Shown: positions 54,211 through 64,000 of the stretch, in pieces
How the letters are laid out: every line of letters starts with the position of its first letter
Numbering within the stretch: position 1 is the stretch's first letter
From: Phytophthora hibernalis
Taxonomy: Eukaryota; Oomycota; Peronosporomycetes; Peronosporales; Peronosporaceae
Assembly: GCA_012656075.1 (NCBI GenBank)
Contig: JAAKBF010000215.1
Coordinates: 62,001 to 126,000, forward strand
DNA length: 64,000 nucleotides
Direction: 5' to 3'
The notes under the pieces: model-generated
Database searches by the model: none
What the model was told of the DNA's origin: nothing
Seen by the model: only the letters and a program-made list of their open reading frames with translations
Made by a program: the position numbers and the translations under genes

Positions 54211-56920
54211 CTAAATCTCCTCAACAAACTTGTCCCGCAGACGAGAGACGGAGTACGCGGGATGCGCACGCATCATCGTACAGAGCTCACGAGAGTCAGG
54301 AAGCGAGCGGAAGAAACGGCGCCACGGCTCCTGCGAGTCGATGACAGCCAACGCGGCGTGCAGCGTCGCGTGTTGGCGACCCAGATACCACCGACCGGCG
54401 GCAGAACGACTGGGAGGGAAGTGCAGGAAGACCGGGTCAAGCAGGAGGTCCATATCCGCCGACTCCGAAGGGAAGATCCCGACGATGAGCTGGAGGACGC
54501 TTGCCAAGTGGTCCCCCGCGTGCGATCTACGCGAATTCCGACGCCGGCGCCACTTACCCACTCTGAACCACTGGGGACCGGCAACTCGTGGGAGGCTTCC
54601 CAGTAAGCTTGGGCCCAATGCTCCAAGTGCAGGTCATACCGCGACAGGAGGGTCCTGAAAGACGGATCGCCCGCCGCGAAGGTCAGGGGCTCTGCGCGGT
54701 GGGTCAGGTAAGCCCATGGCCGAGACGCGTACAAGGCGTCGATGTGGTCAACAAAGCTTCGTTCCAAGCTGCGGGACGGGGTCTAGCCGTGGACGGGAAG
54801 ATCCAGTCCGGAGAGGGAAGCAGAGTCGACCGAAGTAAGGGTACCGACAAATACGTCAACGTCTCGGAGCGAAGAGAACGAGGTCACGGTGGGTACCGCC
54901 GATGACGCCATTCAGCCGGATCACGTACGGGGAAATCGCGGGGGCAAAGAACGGTACGTTGGAGGCCCCGCTGGCGGTTCCCGAAGGTGACGAGGAAGGG
55001 GGACTGGACGACGAATCGGAAGACGACGGTACCTTTAAGACGCGGCAGCCGAAGAGGACGAAGACGACCCCCACTAGATGAAGACGCACCGGCCCCCGAA
55101 CCCGCGGAGTTGGATCGAGAGGCCGATCCAGACCGCGAAACACGTCGACGCAACCGGCGACGTTTCGTCCGACGAGGAAGAACACCGGAAGAGCTATCCG
55201 ACGACTCCAAAGACGAGAACAAGTCGTGGAACGCCCGGGAAGCCTTCGCCGAAGACGGCAGGGAAGAGCGATGACCCTGTGCCGCGGCGACATGGTCGGA
55301 AGCAGCAGAGTCCGCCGAGGTGGACGGCCGGGAACTCCGTCAAAGAGGTGGACTTCTCCGAGGAGCGGCTGGGGATGCATGGCAGCCGCGCGACGTGGTG
55401 GAAAAGGCGGTCGCGGTCTGGGGAATTGAGGCTCTGGGCACGAGTGAGTGGTACCGAAGCTCCAAAACGGGGTTGGCCAGGAAGGATCCCCCTGGATGGA
55501 GAGGCGACGGATGGCGGGGACGGCGATGCTGGAGGCTTCGGCACAGTCCCGGAGTGACCACCAGCATTGATCCGACTAGCGTCCCCTGGATGTAAAGGGA
55601 CGGCCGCGTTCACGGCAGATTCAGCATCGGCCTCCAGCGTCCGGAGAAGCCCATCGATGTTCAAAGACCCCCTGCAGACGTGACTACAGCGGAGAGCCGG
55701 GTACCCAGCGCATCTCGTACCCGTCGAGCTGACTCTCGCCCTAAACGAGCCTCGCGTAGCAGGCGTCGCCACGTGCCCGTACGCTCGCCCCGCTCGCGCG
55801 CTTCTCGCACCGCGGTGGCTTCCAGTTCGGCGACTCGACAGTCGAGGCGGCGTACCCGAGTTTGGTGTAACACCTGCTGACGAGCCGAGGACTGGCGGGC
55901 AGACAGAACCCCGCCCTGTACTGGTCAGACGGGCGGACGCACGCAGTTCCTCATTCTGGGGCCGGGTGAGATCGGCTTGGGCTGACACACGGGCTGCCTT
56001 CGCAACGGAGATGGATGCCTCGAGGTCGCGGATACGCATCACGTCGCGTTGATGTTCCTCGGCATGAGCCACGAGCAAGGCGTTAACTCGCTGCAAGTCG
56101 GCAGCGAGAGGCTCATCACGAACTCGCGCTACGGCGGCGTCCTGCTGACTACGAGAAAGATCGTCGTGGGCTACACGAAGGTCTTCCGCAACCGCGTCGC
56201 GATCTCGAACGGCTCGAGCAGACGACAGCCGAGCTCGCTCGCGCTCCGACACAGCTCGCGATAGTTCACCTTGGGTCACGGACAACTCCTGCCGCGCAGC
56301 GTCCAGCGCCGCGCAGACGCGCGCCAACTCAACAGTGGAGGCAGTCGAGGAAGATGCCTCCGCGGCGGCGAGGAGATCGGATAACATGACGCGAGAACGC
56401 GCCTCCTCCAACTCGGCAGCCGTGGCAGCAGCCTCTTCGCACGTCACGTCAGCCAACACGCGGTATTAAGTCTCCCACTCCTCGGCGCGACCCGCTTGCG
56501 TCCGAATATTGCCCACGGCGTCCAACAGGCTGGCGTTCTCTGCAGTCTAGCTCTCCACGCGATCGTTCAACTGGCTGACGGTGGCGGAAACCAGGTCATA
56601 CCCCTCGCGCGCTCGCCGGAGCAGGGAAAGGTTGCGGTCGTGCAACGACGCGGCGTGGACGGCCAGCCCGGCGTTGGCGGCGGACGACATGTCCAACTGA
56701 GCGCGAAGTAACTGCGCGTCATGCTCCATGGTGTTGGTGTCGGTGATCAATGCGCCCACAGACGGAATGGATCGCCGGGGCCAGGGATGTGGACGACCGG
56801 AGCCGGATGGATCACCAACGGACGTCTACCAGAGTCGCATATGCCGCATCGGTTTGAAGCCAGGTCCCCGGTGTCCAGGGACTCCGTGCCATCGCTGTCG
56901 CGGTCCGGAGAAGTCGTCAT
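54211..56920 (-). pseudogene. Antisense coiled-coil gene of Gypsy family C
   Basis: Runs opposite to pol from ATG 56920 (MTTSPDRDSDG) to TGA or TAA near 54211. A 78-nt intron lies just 5' of the ATG (donor GTGAGT at 57001, acceptor CGCAG at 56924), so the first exon begins at or in the 3' LTR. After the acidic start come ALITDTNTMEHDAQLLRAQL, a coiled coil (TAAELEEARSRVML, ARQELSVTQGELSRAVSERE, DLQRVNALLVAHAEEHQRD), a Pro/Ser-rich linker, and a separate C-terminal part (SFVDHIDALYASRPWAYL, EPWRRFFRSLPDSRELC, LRDKFVEEI). One stop (TAG at 56549 region) and frame changes break it. About 900 residues if joined. Function unknown. Confidence 0.6.
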
Positions 56921-57034
56921 GACCTGCGAGCACACAAGACAACACAAGGCGAGATGGTAAGCAGGCTAACGATTAGACGGGTTCTGCCGCGATGCACTCA
57001 CCTGGGGAGTGTGCGCACGCGCCAGCGGGACGGA

Positions 57035-57947
57035 TGTGGAGAAGCGGCCTGTCAGAGGGCGGTGCAACGCGGAATGCCGACGTAAAAGTGGAGTGCCGGA
57101 GAGTGAGAAGACGGAGACGGATCAGACAGCGGCCCCGCCCCGTTTATATGCAACCGTGGGACGAGGTCTGCGACACGGGGACCCACGGTCGGAGACAATG
57201 TTTACGCCCTGATCTACAACCCCGACCGACGGACCCCGATCTGGCAACTCGACGGACCCCGATCTAGCAACTCGGAAGACCCGATCAAAACCCGACTAAC
57301 CCCGATGTGGCAACTGGGTCACGTGATCAGGGTAAGTCAGGACAACGATGATGGGTAAGCACGGCGGGAAGTGATAGGAAGAAAGCCAGAAGGCCAACGT
57401 GTGGCGAGGAAGGCATTGATAGGATAGGACAACATAAGGCTCAGTCCCGAATTCTCTTTGTGATACGCAAGTGGATTTGCTTCGTCCCAAGAGCCAGCAG
57501 CCTCGACCGAGAAGATCCCCAGGATAACCGGCCCCGTCGTCCGCTGCTGGATCGGTGTACTCAACCCCCAACATTCCGTGCCCAATAGGAGGGACACGTT
57601 AAACGATACCGTCCAGGCGTTGCTGATAACCCGACGCCGAAGACGAAGAACGCACTGACCCGATAACGCCGTGCACAACCGAGGAACGCCGGCTCAATAA
57701 CGCCGCACGTCCAAGGTCAAAGAGGAGAGGACGTCGGCACACACGAGTGAGACGTCAAAGTAAGAGCGACGCAGAGCGAGGAGAATCCGCGCTGCGCCTG
57801 AGAAGCACGCTTCAAGGTTCCTAACTACTTAGATCACACCCTACCCAGAGATACGCTACTCAAACAACCGGAAATTTGCCCGACGTTAGCGCGAAGGGTT
57901 TGTGCGAGGACGCCTTGGCAGATTTCTGCTAAGGCGCTACTCCACAA
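57035..57947 (+). repeat. 3' LTR of Gypsy family C
   Basis: Nearly identical to the 5' LTR apart from the 66-base length difference. It ends CTACTCCACAA, followed by GTGTAC. Confidence 0.9.
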
Positions 57948-58640
57948 GTGTACAATGCACTAACGAATTCGTTGTGATCGTTGAGCAGGGATTATATGCC
58001 AAGAGCGTGAATACTTCTTATAATTACCTAGCTGCTATCGACTATCGTGGAAAGTTTTGCTACTTTGGAGTGTTTTCTGATAGCAACTCGGACCGGTCCA
58101 TGTGGAATCAATCACAGTTGCTGAGTCCTCGAGCAAGATACGTGTGCCCTCCTGGAATTGATTGGCTGGTCGACGCGGGCTTTAAGATATGTGCATTTCT
58201 AATGGTCCCGTACGATGAGCGCCGTGACAAGCGTTTGTCAAGAAAGCTGAGGTGGTAAGTTGACAGCTTCTGGTTTGTGTTATTGCGAGTTAATGTAGTT
58301 CACCGAATTTTGCTGCTGTCTTGCTTGTAGCTACAACTTCCATCTTTCATCAACACGCATCTTGGTGGAGTGTGTGTTCGGCAAGATTAAAGATTCGAGG
58401 AGTGACTGATCGTCATAAGCATACGACAAATGCTCGCATGATTTGTGCTGTTCTCCACAACCTACTTGTGGATATCGGTGACAAAGAAGTATTTGAATGG
58501 AATCAAGAGGCGGAGATCCAAAAACGCAAGGCGCGCAATGAATGTGTTTGCTCACCATTGGGATCGAACGCAAGATGATATTAACTCAGGAGAATCAAAA
58601 CGGACCGCATACATGGAATACTTTTACCGTCACGACAGCG
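57948..58640 (+). pseudogene. PIF/Harbinger transposase gene, right part
   Basis: It resumes the frame after the Gypsy: QCTNEFVVIVEQGLY, NYLAAIDYRGKFCYFGVFSD, SMWNQSQLLSPRAR, WLVDAGFKICAFLMVPYDER. A probable 70-80-nt intron follows (donor GTAAGT at 58255, acceptor TTGTAG near 58330), then NFHLSSTRILVECVFGKIKD, the final Glu motif of DDE_Tnp_4. Further on HDLCC/VLHNLL-type sequence appears in shifted frames. With one GTGTAC removed, left and right parts join in frame. Confidence 0.75.
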
Positions 58641-59643
58641 AATAAAACGCAGCCTTTGAGTGGCTCCTTTGGTGGCGTGAACTTGATTTTGCCTCAGCAA
58701 ATGAAGCTGAATTACTCGCTGTCTCGACGAAGCTGCTGTTTCATTTCCGCAAACAGTTCAGTAGCCGACACAGTCATTTGCTGCAGACTCAGCGCACTTT
58801 GACGAAGGGTTTCGCTATCTTCCTGTTGCGTCAACAAAAAGCTTGGCAGCTGGTAGCAGCCTCCACTGTAGAAGCCAGATTGATCACTAGCTGTTTTATG
58901 TCCTCACCTGATCTGCATGACGCTGGAGCCTGCCGAGCCGTCAAAATGCGCTCAATGAACCCAAATCCAGATTAAAGTGAATCTGCTATCACGTCCACCG
59001 GTCTATTCAATCTTCGTTTTTGGAAGGTTGATTTAGCGTTGGCTTTGGCTTCGGCATGTGCCTGACTTGATGTGTCGGCGCACTCAGCATCGCATCCCTC
59101 GCTGCCCACTCTCTCTTCTTCGTCACCTTCGCAGTCGCTCTCGATCCGCTCGCGGATACACCTGACTTAATTATTGCCTCACCCGTGCACTGTAGTGGGT
59201 GGCGGCACGAAAGCCCAACCATGTCCACATGATGTAGTCGAGAACGGCAAGGAATGTGGGCAACAGCATGTGGCTGCAGTTATCCACAGTGCTGTGGCCC
59301 AGGCAGCTATGAGGTTGCAGTTCGAGTGCCGCAGCCAGCGAGGTGTGGCTTGGCGAGCACAAGAGCAGCTATCACGTGCTTTCGCCGACTCAAGCTGGTA
59401 CAAGGTATGGTAGAGAGCATCCACCAGATTGCCGTTCAGGACGCCATCACTAGGACGCTGGTGATGGCAATGTAGAGCTGCTAGTTGGCGTGCATGTTTT
59501 TCTTTCTCACTTTACATTTACTACCAAGCCAGTAGCACAATACAGTCGGCAGAAACCTGAAGGAAGTGCCAGCTTCCGCCGACTGTGTTCGTGTTATTCC
59601 CGTGACCTACTACAAAGAATTCTTTAGCAGTGCTAAGGTCAAG
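58641..59643. other. No gene recognised; may hold the 5' end of the last Gypsy element
   Basis: Several short frames are present. An inverted pair CAGTCGGCAGAA / TTCCGCCGACTG lies at 59542-59583, shortly before gag, and could mark an LTR end or leader, but no PBS starting TGG was identified. Confidence 0.3.
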
Positions 59644-60732
59644 ATGACAAGATCAACGCGAAGTAACTCGATGCCGCCGTCATCAACGGCCTCTGAGACG
59701 ACTGAAACAACGACTGTCCCGATGGCCCTGTTCATACCACCCCCTGCGCCCCAACTGAAGAGCACGTCGCACGCCGCGCTAGTTCAGTGGCGTAAGCTCC
59801 GCCGCGAGTACGAGGACGAAGTCGCCATGAGGTGCAAGAATGATGTTGAAAAGGTGGCAGAGGTGCTTGTCAGCGTGAAGAAGTCGTTCAACAAACGACT
59901 TCTGGAAGTTTGGTGTGAATTCGACTGGGATGTCGACATCGCTACTGTCAGTGACGAGTTCATACTCGGCAAGATTGATGAGATCATTTCGTCGGTCAAA
60001 AACAACTCGGTTCCGGACGTCGCTGCTCTGTTCAAGGAGAACGTTGTAATCGACATGACAGAAAGCGATGTCAAGGAACGAGTGATGTAGTTCTTTGCGA
60101 GAAGCAGGGAGTTCATCGAAGAGCAAGGTTGGCAGGAGGTTTTCACTGGGAAGGAGTGTATTCGGCTCCAGTGCAAGTTGCTGGTGGAGTCGTTGGAGCC
60201 GCAGATCCTTCGGGAAGAGATCGCTACGACCATCAAGTACCACGCTAGGTCTGCCAAGGAGAACGAGAAGGAGCTTTTCACGCTCATCCTGGGAAAGGCC
60301 CTTGAACAGGATCGTGACTTCCAGCGCCGTAAGCGTTCGCGCCCCAAAGACCAAGGTGATCGAAAGAAAAAGGACGCACCGCATGACGGAGAATCGTCTC
60401 AATCTCGCTCGAAGTACCGAAAGTTTGATCGTGGGGGTAAGCATCATGAAAAGGGTGCTAGTGGTGCAACCAAGCAAGGAGGCCAGCAGAAGTTTGGGAA
60501 GCGGGAGAGGTCGAGCCCCCCAACTGGAGGCTGCCTCAGGTGCAAGGGTGACCACTGGCTAACTCACTGCGCTACGGCGACCGCGGACGAAAGGAAGGAG
60601 CTCCTGAAGAAGAGGCACGAGCGTCGCGACCGCAACAAAGGCCCCAGGCGGGCCGGTAGAGACGCCTGAAGGCTTAAGCGCATAAAGGACTGTCTCTCAA
60701 AGCACAACAAGGTCATCGCACTTGAAGAGAGA
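59644..60732 (+). pseudogene. Gag of Gypsy family D
   Basis: Starts MTRSTRSNSMPPSS. The helical core QWRKLRREYEDEVAMRCKND and LLEVWCEFDWDVDIA is followed by TAG at 60088, and the same frame goes on (FFARSREFIEEQGWQEVF). It then has a basic stretch, and a knuckle CLRCKGDHWLTHC (CX2CX3HX4C), then TGA at 60667. Both stops are single-codon interruptions in a frame that is otherwise open into the protease. Confidence 0.8.
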
Positions 60733-61128
60733 TTGTCCATGCCCTACTGCGCTGACACCGGGGCAGAGAAGAGCATAATCAGTGCTCAAAAACTGAAGGA
60801 GTTGGAGAAGCTGAGTGGTGCTGTGAAGGCAACGAAGCTGAGTCGCCCGGTCTTTTGCGAGACAGTGGAAAAGTTCGAGATTGTGGCGAACTCCTCCGTC
60901 ATTTTGCATATCATGCTGCACACGGCGGCTGGGCCCATAAGGCCGGTCAAGCCTTATGAAGTGCTTGTGATCGAGGAAGATGAAGATGAATTCATCCTCG
61001 GTGAGGATATCCTGGATGATCTGGGTATTAGCATTTACATACAGTTGGAGCAACTAGCAGAGAGGTCTGGTGCGAATGATGATGACCCAATTTCTTTCGA
61101 GGATAGATTTTTGTTTGGCGTCGTGTAG
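60733..61128 (+). CDS. Aspartic protease domain of Gypsy family D
   Basis: YCADTGAEKSIISAQKL carries the DTGA box; FILGEDILDDLGI is the C-terminal ILG equivalent. It is in the same frame as gag and RT and is bounded by TGA 60667 and TAG 61126. Confidence 0.8.
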   Translation: MSMPYCADTGAEKSIISAQKLKELEKLSGAVKATKLSRPVFCETVEKFEIVANSSVILHIMLHTAAGPIRPVKPYEVLVIEEDEDEFILGEDILDDLGISIYIQLEQLAERSGANDDDPISFEDRFLFGVV

Positions 61129-62244
61129 GACGTTCGACAAGCTGTTGAGGTCATGATCTCCTGTGCGCTGGAAAAGGGTTTTCCATCGGAGAGATAAGAC
61201 CGGCTGCGTACTATCGTATACTTATACGACATTTGGAGACTGTGACTTGATCCCGATCCTCCCGCCAAGGTTCCTCTGCTAGAACTGCGACTGCAGAAGG
61301 GAGCGAAGCCTTTTCGCTGCCAGCCGCAACGATACCCGCCGCATCTTCGGAAGTTCTTGCATGAATTCAATGAGGAACTAGTTAAACGTGGTTGGGTATA
61401 CGAGAACGCGTCAAGCCGATGGGCATGTCCAGCGGTGCCGATCAAGAAGCCTGGAAAAGAAGAGTATCGGCAGACCAGCGACTATCGGCCTGCGAACGCA
61501 GTTACGGAGCCCATCGCAGGAGTGATGCCTATTCTGCAGGTTATCACTGAGCATGTTCGTGACATGGAGTTCTTTGGCTTCTTTGATTTTATCAAGGGCT
61601 TTTGGCAGCTGCATTTGGCCAAAGCAAGTAAAGAGATTCTCAGTTACATGACGGATGCTAAAGTCTTTACTCCGACACGTGTCCCCCAAGGATGCAGTGA
61701 CGCAGCACTCCATTTCCAGATGACGATGGAGAAATTCTTCGCGAAATTGTTGTACAAATACCTTTTGATCTGGATAGACGACTTGCTACTCTACGCGAGG
61801 GACGTGGACACGTACCTAGACAAACTGGAGGAACTTTTCTCGCTGATGCATGAGTTTGGGTTAAAGCTGAGTGCATCCAAGTCAAGTCTATTCGAGCGAA
61901 CAGAGAAGTGGTGCGGGAAGATAATAAGTGGTGAAGGTGTACGCCACGACCCGGAACGCATAGCAGTACTGCGTGACATGCCACCGCCCAACACAGCTGG
62001 GAACCTCCAACAATTTCTCTACGCCTGCAATTGGATGCGCGACAGTTTTGTCAGCTATGCGGGACATGTGAAGTCCTTGCAGAAGCGCCTCGACTTGACA
62101 TTGGGTAGTGGTAAACGGACAAAGCGAGTTGCAGCGCGGCCACTGGTGACCTTCACAGACGCCGAATGCGCTGATTTTGCCAAGGTGAAGGAGTGTTTGG
62201 CTAATGCAGCCATGTTAGCACATCCCAGCCACGACGGTGTTTAA
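61129..62244 (+). pseudogene. Reverse transcriptase of Gypsy family D
   Basis: The frame contains PPAKVPLLELRLQKGAKPF, WACPAVPIKKPGKEEYRQTS, DYRPANAVTEPIAGVMPIL, FFGFFDFIKGFWQLHLA, VPQGCSDAALHFQMTME, the catalytic IWIDDLLLYA and LSASKSSLFE. From 61357 it is open for 295 codons. The lead-in has stops at 61126, 61195 and 61243. The PQGCSDA/HFQ wording differs strongly from family C, so this is a separate lineage. Confidence 0.85.
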
Positions 62245-62660
62245 TCTGTGTTCACAGGTGCCTCTGCCGAGGCGTGGAGCGTCATAGTGACAGACGTGAG
62301 CAAGTGGCAAAAGGAAAATCGATCGATGACCAAAACCATCGGCTACTCCAATGTCTGAGCGGCACATTGACTGGATCACAAGAGAATTGGAGCGTGATCG
62401 AGAAGGAGGCATTTGCAATTGTGGCAGCTTGTGATAAGCTGCCACACCTCCTTCTACGACCTGTTGGGTTTCACCTCTTCTTGATCACAAGAACCTGATC
62501 CAGGTCTTCGCTCCCGACGACACTGTGAAGAAGCACATTAGAGGGAAACTCTTGCGATGGGCTATGCGACTTGGAGAATTCCGCTACCAGATTTATCACA
62601 TTGCCGACGAGGAAAATGTATGGGCAGGCATGGTGTCGCCTTGGGCAAGATTGCCAACGA
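62245..62660 (+). pseudogene. RNase H domain of Gypsy family D
   Basis: After TAA at 62242 the same frame gives SVFTGASAEAWSVIVTDV. A frame change near 62345 leads to GTLTGSQENWSVIEKEAFAI and LRPVGFHLFL, another near 62480 to HIRGKLLRWAMRLGEFRYQI and YHIADEENVWAG, the usual RNase H to integrase passage. Catalytic Asp of TDAS is Gly here (TGAS). Confidence 0.75.
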
Positions 62661-64000
62661 CAACCAGCGTCCGCAGAGGGCATACTCGTACCCAGCAACA
62701 GCAAGGTCGACTGCTGTTGCGGCCTCTCGACGATGAGGGCTTTGTGTGGACCACCATGGCAGCCATAGCTGAAGCGAAAATTTGGGACCAAGGAGAGCGC
62801 CTTCTTGATGATGGCGATGGGGTTCGACGGGAGGACAAGCGGCCGTGGGTCCCCGCAGCAGACAGTAACTTGCTGCGCCGATTGTGCATCATTGCACATT
62901 GCGGCCCCCAGGGACACCGGGGGCGAGATGCCATGCTGGCACACCTTGGCCGGCTCTTCCACGTACCACATCTTCGTCAATGTGTGGACAAGTTCTTGGC
63001 GAGCTGCCTCTTATGTCATCATGTGAAAGGGGGAAGGTAGTGCCAAGGCCTTGGAGCGAAACGTACCGATGCAATGTGCGAAACCAAGCCTTGCACTGGG
63101 GTTTTCTCTATCTGGGCGAGTCTTTCGGCAGTTTGAAGTACGTGTTAGTGCTTAAAGATGATGCGAGCCATTACTGTGAGTTGGTCAAGTGTGAAACGCC
63201 TACATCTACGGTTGCAGCAGAAGCCATCATGGAGTGGCACAATCGTTTTGGAATTCCACGAGTGTAGATTAGCGACCAAGGCTCTCACTTCAAAAATGAA
63301 GTGATACACGAACACTGTACTAGACTGAAGTGCAAGCAACATTTCTCACCAGTTTACAGCCCATGGATTAATGGCTCTATTGAACGAGTCAACCAGGATA
63401 TCGTGCAGGTTCTACGGGTATTGATCCTGGACTACAAGTTAAACCACAGAGTTTGGCCGAGACTGATACCACTGGTTCAGGCAAGTCTTAATCACAACGC
63501 CGTACCGTCACTGGCAGGAAAGGCTCCTTCTGGGCTCTTCACGGGTTTGGAGCCTCCATCACCGTTGCAGGCCGTCTTCCTGGGCCCAGAAGTGACCCCC
63601 AGCATGCAGTCGGCTCGAACCTCAGTTGAAATCAAGGAAAGTTTGGCCCGCTTACACAGCAGTGTGCAAGGCATGCACAGGGCAGTTGAGGAAGCACGTC
63701 TCAAACAGACCCTGCTTAACAAGAAGAAGGAACGCGGTAACAACATGGTCAATTTCGATGTCGGCGACTACGTACTACGATCCAGGGTGGACGAAAAAGG
63801 GCAGAACAAGCTGCTCGTCACGTGGGTTGGCCCCTACGCGGTTACCGCAACACACGAGTATAACGTGTTCAAGGTAAAGCACCTGATCATGGGCGAAGAG
63901 CTCGATGGGCATGCCTCGTGGCTTAAATTTTTCGCCGACAAGGACCTTGAAGAAACCAAGGAACTTCGAGAGCACGTGGCTGCTCAAGGCATTGTTCTCC
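62661..64000 (+). pseudogene. Integrase of Gypsy family D, running off the window
   Basis: Zinc part: HCGPQGHRGRDAMLAHL and FLASCLLCHHVKGG. A frame change falls in a run of five G near 63033. DDE core: VLVLKDDASHYCEL, then TAG 63267 directly before ISDQGSHFKNEV, and SPWINGSIERVNQDI. C-terminal: SLNHNAVPSLAGKAPSGLFT, FDVGDYVLRSRVDEKGQ, LLVTWVGPYAVTATHEYNVF. The catalytic triad is present; the copy continues past 64000. Confidence 0.85.

Larger units (their letters stand above)
45193..57947 (+). mobile_element. Near-complete chromoviral Ty3/Gypsy element (family C), 12.8 kb
   Basis: Layout: 5' LTR 45193-46170, PBS 46171-46188, gag, protease, reverse transcriptase, RNase H, second RNase H, integrase, chromodomain, then an antisense coiled-coil gene, and 3' LTR 57035-57947. 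The six bases GTGTAC flank both ends (45187-45192 and 57948-57953) as target duplication. The LTRs are almost identical, so insertion is recent, yet the coding part has many frame breaks. The chromodomain places it among chromoviruses. Confidence 0.9.

Noticed and set aside
59007..59228. Minus-strand frame with KKREWAARDAMLSAP
   Set aside because: Only 73 codons, no start context or partner exon; not enough to call a gene.

Overview
The window looks like nuclear DNA of an oomycete, most likely a Peronosporales (Phytophthora-like) species. The evidence is the 60-90 nt introns with GTACGT/GTAAGT donors, the compact GC-rich housekeeping genes, and the mix of transposons: chromodomain Ty3/Gypsy elements with two RNase H domains, Helitron, Copia, PiggyBac-like and PIF/Harbinger relics. 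The species cannot be fixed from the sequence.

Layout. A gene island at 3.7-14.1 kb holds five conserved genes: an EF-hand PPP phosphatase (-), V-ATPase subunit A (-), NOB1 with two added CCCH fingers (+, divergent from V-ATPase A), a coiled-coil protein resembling CCDC177 (+), and a SPRTN/Spartan DNA-protein crosslink protease (-). I resolved the introns of all of them except the single-exon coiled-coil gene. The left edge (0-3.7 kb) has the 3' end of one gene, a 666-bp TA-flanked MITE and a decayed Myb/SANT-like gene. From about 14 kb to the right end almost everything recognisable is transposon-derived: Helitron helicase pieces, a 903-bp fold-back element with about 300-bp inverted repeats, several Gypsy relics (20-24, 29-36, 38-44 kb), a mosaic insert of mitochondrial DNA (23.0-23.5 kb), PiggyBac-like and Copia fragments (27.8-29.1 kb), a nearly full-length 12.8-kb Gypsy element (45.2-57.9 kb) inserted in a PIF/Harbinger transposase gene, and a second Gypsy lineage (59.6 kb to the right edge).

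Two points matter for any reader. First, five Gypsy copies carry between pol and the 3' LTR an antisense coiled-coil gene. It starts at or near the LTR border and has a short, normal-looking spliceosomal intron near its 5' end. I regard this as the best candidate for an undescribed system. Second, four of the five island genes are broken by single-base deletions, each inside a homopolymer or doubled base. This looks like sequencing error, so frameshifts alone should not be used here to call pseudogenes.
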